NCBI GenBank assembly: GCA_944391055.1
Contig: CALXSF010000008.1
Location: 1 to 64,000 of the forward strand
DNA from: an uncultured Kiritimatiellota bacterium
Lineage (GTDB): Bacteria; Verrucomicrobiota; Kiritimatiellia; RFP12; DVOR01
DNA length: 64,000 nucleotides
Direction: 5' to 3'
The notes below the pieces were generated by a model. That model searched no databases. It saw nothing but the letters and a program-made list of their open reading frames with translations, and had not been told where the DNA came from. Below are positions 42,601 through 48,220 of this stretch, in pieces; position 1 is the first letter of the stretch, and each line of letters begins with the position of its first letter. The translations under genes were made by a program, and so were the position numbers.

Positions 42601-45402
42601 CGGCGCGGGCGAGAAGAGCGCCCCCGCCTCGGCCTCGCGCGCGTCCGAGCGCGCGGCCTCCTCCCGGCGCGCCGCGTTCGCGCGCCCCTCCATCTCGCTC
42701 AGCGCGCCGTCCAGCGTCGTCATCCGCCCGTCCGGCAGCTCAGCCGCCGGGTCGTCCATGTGCAGCGACGCGCGCGCGAACGCGCTCGCCTGCCTCGCCA
42801 GCTCCGGGTCGGTGTAATAATTCTGCCACCGGCGCTTCTCCGTTTCCAGCCGTTCGATCGCCTTGGCCATCCCCTCCGCGTCGTCGGGCCCCCTCAGCCC
42901 GTATTTCCCGGCCAGCCCCTCGCGCACCGAAAGGTTCCCGCTCTGCCGCCCCGCCGCCGTCTTCAGGGCGCGCAGGTCATGGTCGATCTCCGCCGCCTTC
43001 CGCGCCGCGAACTTCGCCTCGAGCCCCATCGCCAGCTCGAAGGTCTCGTCATCCCCGAACAGGTCCAGCTGCCGGGCGCCTTTCGCCTCCACGCGCGCCG
43101 CGTAGGCCTGGCGCAGGCTCCGCGCCATGATCGCCGCGTCGTCCGCGCGCAGCCCCTCGTCCAGCACCGCCCGCGTCACCGCGCGCTGGATGTTCGCCGC
43201 GTAGGGCCCGCCCCCCTCCGGCGCCTCGCGCACGATCGCCGCCGCCACGTCCAGCGTCATGTGCCGGTCGCGCCCCATCACCAGGCTGTACAGGTCCTCC
43301 GTGGCGCCCCGCGCCACCGCCCGGGCGTCCCGCTGGCGCTTCCGCGCCCACAGCTCCGGGTGCGCCGCGATCGTCTCCTCGTCCAGCTTCGTCGTCCGGA
43401 AGAAGTGCACGAAGTCCTGGTCGCTCCCCTTCCCGTCCAGGATGTTGTCGTAGGCGTCCATCACCCGCGCCGCCTCCGGCGTCCATCCGTCGCGCTCGCG
43501 GATGACGTTCGCCGGGATCGTCGCCATCCCGTTTCGGCGCGCCAGGTCCAGGCGGTGCCGCCCCGTCACCACCTCCCGCGCGCCATCCTCGAATTCCATC
43601 ACCAAAATCGGCTTCGACGGGATCGGCTGGAACGCCCCCTCCAGCCGCTCCCCCGCCACCACCCCCGTCTCCGGATCCGCGTCCTCCTTGAACTGCCGGA
43701 TGCGGTCGTTCACCCGCAGCCCCTCCGTCGGCAGGTTCACCGTCTTCACGTCCGCTCCGCGGATCAGCCCGAAGAGGTCCAGCACGTCCCCCGCCGTCGT
43801 CCGCCCCCCGCGCGGCGGCGCCACCGTCTCGGGCTCCCCGCGCCCGTCCGTCACCACGCCCCCCGCCGTCCGCAGCGTCCCATCCGCCCGCGCCACCGTC
43901 CCGTCCCCGAACAGCACGCTCCCGTCCCCGCGCACCAGCCGCGCGCCCCCCGGCTCGTCCGCGGGGAGCCGCACGTCCCCCGCCTCGGGACGCGCCGCGC
44001 GATGCGCCTGCGCCGCGCGCCGCGCCTCCTCCGCCCCCGCCAAACGCTCCGCCGCCCACAGCTGCCGCGCGAGCGCCCGCGCCCGTCGGCTCTGGGCCGC
44101 GCCCACCCCCTCGGCGAACCCCGAGGCCACCGCCCCGTACAGCCCACCCACCGCGGCCGCCGCCAGCTTGTCCTCCTCCGTCAGCGGCACCCCCGCCTCC
44201 TGAAGCGCCGTCAGGTGCTGATACGTGTCCAACGCCTCCGTCCCCGCCTCGATCCCCACGCCCCGCAGAATCTTCCGCGCCATCGCGCCGCCCGTCGGCT
44301 CCCGCAGCCCCTGCAGGAACCACGCCTTCGCGCTCCGCCCAAGCCCCTCGCCCGCCGCGCGCGTCAACGAGCCCCCCACCTGGTCGGCCACGGAGAGCAG
44401 ATAGGAGTTCAGCGCGTCCATCCCCGCAATCGAGAACGCCTCCCCCGCCGCCTTCCCATTCCCACGGGCCGCCGCGTGCGTCTCGCCGAATTGCTCCCCC
44501 GCCATCAGCGCCGGATACGCCTTCGGCTGGCGCGCCAACGCCCGCGCCCCCGCCGCAGCCTTCTCCCCCAGCGTCGTCCTCAGCGCGGGCGCGGCGGGCG
44601 CCACCCTCGGGGCCGCCGCCGCGCCCCTCGCAAGGCCGGTGAGCCGCGCCACCGCGCCGCCCAAAAGAAGCTGCCCCGCCAGGTCGCGGGCCCCCGCCGC
44701 CACGTCATAGGCGACCTCCGCGCCCTTCCCAAGCCCCCTCGGCCGCGTCTCCAGCCACCTCGCCTCGATCGCGTCAAGCCACCGCCGGTTCGCGTCCGCA
44801 TGGTCCGCCCACTCCCCGATCAGACGCGAGACCGGGTTCTCCGCCAGCCCCCCAAGGCTCGCCGCCTGCTCCAACGCCGCGCTCGTCAGCTGCTCCAGCC
44901 CCACCACCGCCTTCGGCGCAAGTATCCCCACCTGCCCCGCCCCCTTCAGGAGGTTCGCCCCCCATTCCCAGAGGAACGCCCCCGCGCGCCCCTCCCCGCC
45001 GCCAAGCGCCTCGTCCGCCTCTTCCTCCGACAGCCACCGCACCCCCGGCGACTCCGAGACGATCGTCGCGCCCATCCGCGCGTTCTCCCTCAGGAACGCC
45101 TCCCGCTCGTCGTTCGGCACATCATAGCGCCCCCCATCGCTGGTCACGAAGTGCGTCACCGAGTCATCCTTGAAAGGACGCACGCGCTCCGCCCTGTCAG
45201 GCGCCTTCGCGTTGGCCGCCTCGAACGCCTCCCACTCCTCCTCCGGCACGTCAAAGCGCCTCCCGTCTTTCGTCGCCGCGGAACGCAGCACCGTGAATGC
45301 CACGCCATCGGCCTTCGCCGCCTCGGCATACGCCGCCGCCTCGCCATAAGGCACGAAACGCTCCGTCCCGTCAGCCTCGCGAATGTGGAGAAGTGCGTCC
45401 AT
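36610..45402 (-). CDS. Giant polyvalent virion-type protein (2930 aa)
   Basis: One frame of 2930 residues from ATG 45402 (GGAGG eight bases upstream). In order: a hydrophobic-helix region (about 150-400); a ParB-like segment with VVTGRHRLDLARRNG (near 615); a polyvalent ADP-ribosyltransferase-like domain beginning GERQWLQVRTPSFKAWFGDW and containing VVYHRTD (about 960-1110); a second ParB-like strand (TYTVVDGNASSLAMG, about 1290); a RelA/SpoT-like nucleotidyltransferase segment (NDYGGDASRLADLAGG, GYGDIKVSVRFPNGG, about 1377-1494); a metallopeptidase-like HELWH motif (near 1780); and a C-terminal LPD38-like region with FALTALPRDLNSLSQNIKG. Such proteins are packaged in the head and ejected with the DNA. 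A rightward gene lies antisense inside it. Confidence 0.8.
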   Translation of the reverse strand: MDALLHIREADGTERFVPYGEAAAYAEAAKADGVAFTVLRSAATKDGRRFDVPEEEWEAFEAANAKAPDRAERVRPFKDDSVTHFVTSDGGRYDVPNDEREAFLRENARMGATIVSESPGVRWLSEEEADEALGGGEGRAGAFLWEWGANLLKGAGQVGILAPKAVVGLEQLTSAALEQAASLGGLAENPVSRLIGEWADHADANRRWLDAIEARWLETRPRGLGKGAEVAYDVAAGARDLAGQLLLGGAVARLTGLARGAAAAPRVAPAAPALRTTLGEKAAAGARALARQPKAYPALMAGEQFGETHAAARGNGKAAGEAFSIAGMDALNSYLLSVADQVGGSLTRAAGEGLGRSAKAWFLQGLREPTGGAMARKILRGVGIEAGTEALDTYQHLTALQEAGVPLTEEDKLAAAAVGGLYGAVASGFAEGVGAAQSRRARALARQLWAAERLAGAEEARRAAQAHRAARPEAGDVRLPADEPGGARLVRGDGSVLFGDGTVARADGTLRTAGGVVTDGRGEPETVAPPRGGRTTAGDVLDLFGLIRGADVKTVNLPTEGLRVNDRIRQFKEDADPETGVVAGERLEGAFQPIPSKPILVMEFEDGAREVVTGRHRLDLARRNGMATIPANVIRERDGWTPEAARVMDAYDNILDGKGSDQDFVHFFRTTKLDEETIAAHPELWARKRQRDARAVARGATEDLYSLVMGRDRHMTLDVAAAIVREAPEGGGPYAANIQRAVTRAVLDEGLRADDAAIMARSLRQAYAARVEAKGARQLDLFGDDETFELAMGLEAKFAARKAAEIDHDLRALKTAAGRQSGNLSVREGLAGKYGLRGPDDAEGMAKAIERLETEKRRWQNYYTDPELARQASAFARASLHMDDPAAELPDGRMTTLDGALSEMEGRANAARREEAARSDAREAEAGALFSPAPFEHDEAAAVRRAFTGPDGRMKAGWMKAPNGRPTNLGERQWLQVRTPSFKAWFGDWENDPANASKVLDENGEPKVVYHRTDAAFRAFDIGMARQSMDLPAAYFSSGTEDWEGMGERVVAAFLNLRNPREGKPSAKGEGRVVRDALIREGYDGTVEREEGMETEYGVFDPRAIKSATDNSGAFDPGTDDILLSPAPKGMRARTVPGAGPGRFMVGLPGGKTAALEAGDGTLWVSGLAGSGAPRALLRGALGQAGRAQVALTPEDARAVGAEGLGEVMAHNRRVAKAPAERFFAEREGSVRVPLFLLRPGREEPEASVREAARRMRLASRGEMARRAPVDVAANADGTYTVVDGNASSLAMGAMGGCEVVARVVGRDTGTWLGNSALALANVGPGGDGALRARGLDGLEPALALEKAYRQAEANAPRLAAAVETAARAAGGRARMRTGPKGIARAAEKVANDYGGDASRLADLAGGTIVLPDGADFGEALKALKKALPEGAGVARVKKLRMGDDDVGYGDIKVSVRFPNGGLGEVILVSEYMDEAKHSRGGHLVYEIQRVLDKYKDLGDADVNEALDAIDELSNALYARGPDAPDAAAFESMKARASSSVTRLAGANIASRLSARDIDLVKSLSSELHLAKPPSQDSYAMPSLSLIKNAMAVPPNDEASVAQSDALRQAAFPTAEDPPPVPEGVEANALPRSPLEVTVYPNGGRVPVAGSPAADASALPLRLDHVVALYRQLAGKFPKVVARRDRGPRTALGWFDPKTQDVMVRAQLFGLLDASDRQTLHDRLRARGLFRNEDPAWCAAQTRGTIDHERRFSEARLGEVLRGLVAARVRAGLHTGAGAKVMAHELWHLIDASDGVGVRGHGNLLGHLANLKGSFAKSLPEEAFASDGELMAEAGDFIRWWRGVGFDEAHFAQAHEAYAEMGAALFLDPGAVRRRAPRFYAAMLEGMKRHPKAFEAWAATQRAIEEGRDGKDLVDRLERGWAAAAEAEERRLAAAVTEPTPFDRRMEAARTWLDRHAPMVMVAERSQEAVRRRLAADLRAGNITREDHDARVAELDEELLDIRFRKNLYTHQYGTSKLFLADLHGKVFRASERLGVGMRELALYLHLQRVIELGGRATAYGIDPPRARGLLNEMARTKGLARMRDIRRLANVFRALYEQHVINNADVRAMLGEKTIAMMERNKHYITMRHGQDPEEVERWLGQKALFARERPGQEDPLDVALQEVRGLTAGGGRSGVGWAVHRLEGSFRPTKDPVSATAQTAVEILEAANKNAAVMRLAHALEGHAYPGFKVLGPGDRRVENRRFGTLEFMEGGARRAVRVPRPVADAFNASSLTVPMLTRLTRFLNASYTTNAPTFALTALPRDLNSLSQNIKGLRRSPLYWLTALNVGALIPGVGPLKAVKGLADAGAWATLAAQAIPPHVMRAIGENPVGRLIFGRGTVEYWTSFGNKIARIIQNMDFEGTLEAAARARAAGNEAKARELEYCATMARHALEDGVLLTMNQTRRDDYQTSDLGRLFDRYRLRYERETLGERAREALRSPKALARAAGRLAARPLTAYWETAGYINELESMTVKLAGYCFLHDQAAGARGYDARGRKAIALKAADRAGDPDFSAKGMAANLVEMFASPFWNARKEGLLRTARAAREAPGDWTGKMIAHAMAPRLVSLLLSGGALTSAALWAFFDGDEEEAREAMANGSAAGELYRALLWQQAALRNVSPYVQENFRVVPLWMNAAGTATFSLKIPIPDEARIADMATLALWNQLGLASPSPARNWADVARALGDQALFDPSGQGSALAFLGAWAGPYLFGANVWQSYRQATMYDEDEMKARWKAPRFLAKSVARELWNASPLVGALRLRRTAEGEAPEDMRALRALFGLPLVGPALMRLGSFDTEGLRQTALQHAALSEQGRAASRLVGREAAERMLRGEPTGDEVWKDPDAVGYMQDTVRRAWFDRALGPKGRALEVVEGIRDPEERMRAARWVNGR
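40576..40605 (+). promoter_or_regulatory. Promoter of the nested antisense gene
   Basis: TTGACG (40576-40581), an 18-base spacer and TACGCT (40600-40605), preceded by TGC to give an extended -10. It lies on the plus strand within the giant minus-strand gene, 25 bases before the nested ATG. Confidence 0.55.
40631..40852 (+). CDS. Nested antisense gene, 73 residues
   Basis: ATG 40631 has GGAGG eight bases upstream and a promoter further up. The product starts MAFFISDKLGIAYESCEGGL and continues with AKWSSEDKDFTRS, REAIFAPAKRVTEDEARAF. It has a balanced composition, unlike every other plus-strand frame across this gene, which are Arg/Pro-rich. Local GC is lower than around it. The giant protein reads the same DNA backwards as a Ser/Leu-rich linker after its RelA/SpoT-like domain (residues about 1517-1590), so an inserted cargo gene that kept the frame open is likely. 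No family is recognised. Confidence 0.6.
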   Translation: MAFFISDKLGIAYESCEGGLAKWSSEDKDFTRSMSRAESREAIFAPAKRVTEDEARAFMLSKAAASGASGPRA

Positions 45403-45418
45403 GATGTCGGCCTCCCTC

Positions 45419-46729
45419 TCAACGTGCGCCCCAGCGGCTTCGCCCATCATTCTCTCCCGCCCCCGCGGCCCCGCCCTGCCCCTGCCCGCCGCCCCCCGTC
45501 CCGACACCCGGCGCGGGCGAGGCGGCCGTCGGCAGCCCGCCATAGCCGGCGGCGGAGAAGGCGTCCCCCGCCTGCCGGACGAGGAAGTCATACATGTGCG
45601 CCATGTTCCCCTTGCGCAGCTCCTCCTTCCTCTGCGCCTTCTCCGAAGGCGAAAGCCCCTCCCGATTGTCGATCATCGTCTCCAACATCGTCAACGTCTC
45701 CGGGTCCCTCCCGCCGTTCGCCAGACGCTGCGCAAGCCCTAACAGCTCCATCCCGCGCTTTTGGGCCGCCGCCTGTGCGTCCCTCTCCTCCGCCTGCGCC
45801 TTCGCCAGCCCCGCGTCGCGCACCCCCGAGGCCGTCGCCTCCGCGGCCGCCACCCGGCTCCGCCCCTCCGCCTCGGCCACCGCCCGCTGCGCGCCGCCCT
45901 GCTCCCGCGCCACCGCGAGGTTCCCCCGGTTCACCAACGCCTGAAGCTGCCGCTGGCTCAGCCCCCGCAGCTCCTCAAGGCTCAGCGCCCCCTTCCGCTC
46001 GATCTCCGCCAGCGCGCGTGCGTCCAGCCCCTGCCGACGCGCCAGCGCCAGCCGCGAATCCGCGTTCGCCTCCGCCAAGCGCTCCGAATGCGCCTGCGCG
46101 CCCTCCGCCGCCTCCCGACGGAAACGCCGTTCGTTCGGATACCGCGACCCCGCCTCGCGCGCCGCGTCCCACCGCCTCTTCGCCGCCATCTGCCGCTCGC
46201 TCGGCCCGTTCCCGTACGCCCGCTCCTCCGCGAACGCCCGCCGGATCCGCGCCGCCCGCGCCGCCTCGAAAAGGCTCTCCGTCCCACGGTCCCCGAACGC
46301 CGCCTCGCGCCGCCGCAGCAGCTCCGGCCCATCCAAGAGCCCAGACTCCGCGTAACCCACCCCCTGCGTCCGCCGCTCAGGACCGTACAGCTCGCCAAGC
46401 GCCGCCAGGTCGCGCGACCGCGCCGCCCGATCCAACGCCGCCCACTCCTCCTCCGAGAACGGCCGCCCCCGGTTCGTCGGCGCGACGATCCGCCCCCCGC
46501 CATCCACCGCGTACAGCCGCGACACCCCGTCACCCCCGCGACGGCTCTCGATCGTCGCCGCGCCATCCGTCTCGGGGGCGTTGGCGAGCTCCTCCTCCAA
46601 GACATTGGCCCGGATCCGCCGCGCCTCCGCCGCCCGCGCCGCCCGATCGATCGCCTCCTCGTCATCCGTGGCAATGACCCCGGCCAACCGAATCCCGCCC
46701 GTCGGCGACGCCTCATCGTAAAACGCCAT
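45419..46729 (-). CDS. Coiled-coil virion-type protein
   Basis: 436 residues from ATG 46729. After a 130-residue mixed part it is a long Ala/Arg/Glu-rich helix (about 150-370), then a Gly-rich tail. The C-terminal 60 residues contain HMYDFLVRQAGDAFSAAGYGG and a Gly/Gln linker. It is the first gene of the right-end leftward unit, 16 bases before the giant gene. Long helical proteins next to giant polyvalent proteins are often internal core or ejection proteins, so that role is inferred. Confidence 0.6.
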   Translation of the reverse strand: MAFYDEASPTGGIRLAGVIATDDEEAIDRAARAAEARRIRANVLEEELANAPETDGAATIESRRGGDGVSRLYAVDGGGRIVAPTNRGRPFSEEEWAALDRAARSRDLAALGELYGPERRTQGVGYAESGLLDGPELLRRREAAFGDRGTESLFEAARAARIRRAFAEERAYGNGPSERQMAAKRRWDAAREAGSRYPNERRFRREAAEGAQAHSERLAEANADSRLALARRQGLDARALAEIERKGALSLEELRGLSQRQLQALVNRGNLAVAREQGGAQRAVAEAEGRSRVAAAEATASGVRDAGLAKAQAEERDAQAAAQKRGMELLGLAQRLANGGRDPETLTMLETMIDNREGLSPSEKAQRKEELRKGNMAHMYDFLVRQAGDAFSAAGYGGLPTAASPAPGVGTGGGGQGQGGAAGAGENDGRSRWGAR

Positions 46730-46811
46730 AACGCTGCTTCCTTTCCATGGACGGATGTCCATGCCCCCCATGAAAGCACAAATCACGCCCCCTGCGGCCC
46801 CTCCGCCCCTC

Positions 46812-46837
46812 ACTTTTTGCGGAATTCCGCGAAAAGT
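46812..46837. repeat. 26-bp palindrome, copy 3 (one mismatch)
   Basis: The same core GCGGAATTCCGC with ACTTTTT and GAAAAGT arms, one mismatch from a perfect palindrome. It lies upstream of the first gene of the right-end unit. The 426-base stretch 46730-47155 holds no gene, only this palindrome, an AAAAGTTGCA box at 46910, the tandem array and a terminator. Confidence 0.8.
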
Positions 46838-46973
46838 TTCACCTCCCATCCCGACGCATCCCCCTCCCCATTCCCTCCCATTTCCACCCTCCCCAAACTA
46901 TTTTTCCGCAAAAGTTGCACAAAAAGGATATAAAGAATAATAACCAATTGTAAAATCAAAATAAGTAAAGACA

Positions 46974-47050
46974 CGGCGTGTCTCGAGGGGAGATACGGCG
47001 TGTCTCGAGGGGAGATACGGCGTGTTCCGAGGGGAGATACGGCGTGTTCC
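46974..47050 (+). repeat. 22-bp tandem array, candidate right attachment site
   Basis: Three full units (46974-46995, 46996-47017, 47018-47039) and 11 bases of a fourth (47040-47050). Units one and two are identical (CGGCGTGTCTCGAGGGGA start). Unit three has one changed base. Bases 46974-47003 equal 4294-4323 at the left end, so recombination between the ends is a likely origin. A genome-wide host repeat is the alternative. Confidence 0.7.
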
Positions 47051-47103
47051 GGAAGATGACCCCTTGTATAGATTGAAAAGATGGTTCTGCGCCCGTACGA
47101 AGA

Positions 47104-47140
47104 AAAAGGCCCCGCGACATGGTGTCGCGGGGCCTTTTTG
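47104..47140. terminator. Bidirectional terminator at the right boundary
   Basis: A 17-base arm (47104-47120) is the exact complement of 47124-47140, with a 3-base loop and AAAAA/TTTTT at its ends. It can end the uvrA remnant on the minus strand and anything coming from the left on the plus strand. Confidence 0.85.
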
Positions 47141-47155
47141 TCTTCCGGGGGTCGC

Positions 47156-48040
47156 TCAGCACGCGCCGGCGGCGTGGGCGCGGCGGTAGAGATCCCAGAG
47201 GATGATGGTTTTGCCGTCGGCGATGGCGCCGGTCTCGATGGCGCGGTCAAGTTCGGCGGCGGTGAGGGAGGCAGGGGCGGCCTTGAGTTGCTCCGGGGTG
47301 CCGGCGGCGATGAGGCGGCCGCCTTGCTCGCCGCCGCCAGGGCCCAGGTCGAGGATCCAGTCGGCGTTGCGGATGAGGTCGAGGTCGTGCTCGATGACGA
47401 CGAGGGTGGCGCCGCGGTCGAGGAGCGCCTGGAAGACGTTGAGCAGGGTGCGGACGTCGAGGGGGTGGAGGCCGATCGTGGGCTCGTCGAAGACGAAGAG
47501 GGCATCGGCCTGGGGGCGGCCCATTTCCTCGGCGAGCTTCAGGCGCTGGGCTTCGCCGCCGGAGAGGTTGGGGGTGGCTTCCCCAAGGGTGAGGTAGCCC
47601 AGGCCGAGGTCGCGGAGGGTCTCGAGGCGCTGGCGGAGGGGCTTGGCGTCGCGGAGGGCCTCGAGGGCGGTCTCGACGTCCATGGCCATGAGTTGGGGGA
47701 GGGTGTGGCCGTGGAGGCGGACGGCGTCGGCGGCGGGGGCGTAGCGGGCGCCGTGGCAGGCGGGGCAGGGGATGTCGACGTCGGGGAGGAATTGGACGTC
47801 CAGCGAGATTTGCCCGGCGCCGTCGCAGGTGGGGCAGCGGAGGGAGCCGGTGTTGTAGGAGAAGTCGCCGGCCTTGAGGCCGCGGGCTTTGGCTTCGGGG
47901 GTTTGGGCGAAGCGGCGGCGGAGCTCGTCGTGGAGCCCGGCGTAGGTGGCGAGGGTGGAGCGGACGTTGAGGCCGATGGGGGTGGCGTCGATGAGCTTGG
48001 CCTGGGCAAGGCCGGGAGCGTCGAGGGCGCGCACGTGCTG
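47156..48040 (-). pseudogene. uvrA: uvrA-like 3' fragment
   Basis: About 290 residues equal the C-terminal third of UvrA-type proteins. KLIDATPIGLNVRSTLATYAG, a zinc pair CPTCDGAG and CPACHGARY, the signature LSGGEAQRLKLAEE, Walker B LFVFDEP, and VVIEHDLDLI are all visible. The two upstream P-loops, the first ATPase domain and the second-domain Walker A are absent. Homology stops at about 48040; further upstream the open frame reads unrelated sequence. It cannot be a working excision-repair subunit. The break lies next to the promoter region of the following gene, suggesting a deletion or rearrangement. The 5' boundary is approximate. Confidence 0.7.
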
Positions 48041-48220
48041 GGGGAGGAATGCGTGATGTGGTGGCGCGCAGCTGAGGAGGGAAAGAATCCCCTCTGGCCG
48101 CCACGGCATCGGGGCTGGATACAACGCAACGCAGACGCGTCGATCGGGGAACACCCTCACCCACACCCGCGCGTGCCGTGTTATCATTTTGGGAAAGGCG
48201 CGACATCAAAGGAGAATCCC

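Larger units (their letters stand above)
4294..47050. mobile_element. Integrated prophage, podovirus-like gene set
   Basis: The element holds an integrase at the left end, then (on the minus strand) structural, lysis, packaging, replication and regulatory modules, and a giant virion-type protein at the right end. Boundaries are placed on a 30-base sequence shared by the two ends (4294-4323 and 46974-47003). Host genes lie immediately outside. Portal, capsid, scaffold, large terminase, DnaB-type helicase, SSB and spanins are all present. No tape measure, tube or sheath was recognised. The exact attachment core is not proven, because the shared sequence is a multi-copy tandem repeat on the right and could be a host repeat. 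Confidence 0.85.

Noticed and set aside
38107..46677. Plus-strand open frame of 2856 codons
   Set aside because: Shadow of the giant minus-strand gene; Arg/Pro/His-rich product. Only the short frame at 40631-40852, which is in a different frame and has start signals, was kept.
46974..47050. CRISPR array
   Set aside because: Units follow each other without spacers and there is no cas gene; it is a simple tandem repeat.
47081..48220. Upstream extension of the haem/FGE-like fusion gene
   Set aside because: The extension is antisense to the uvrA-like fragment and runs in front of a clear signal peptide with a ribosome binding site at 48221.
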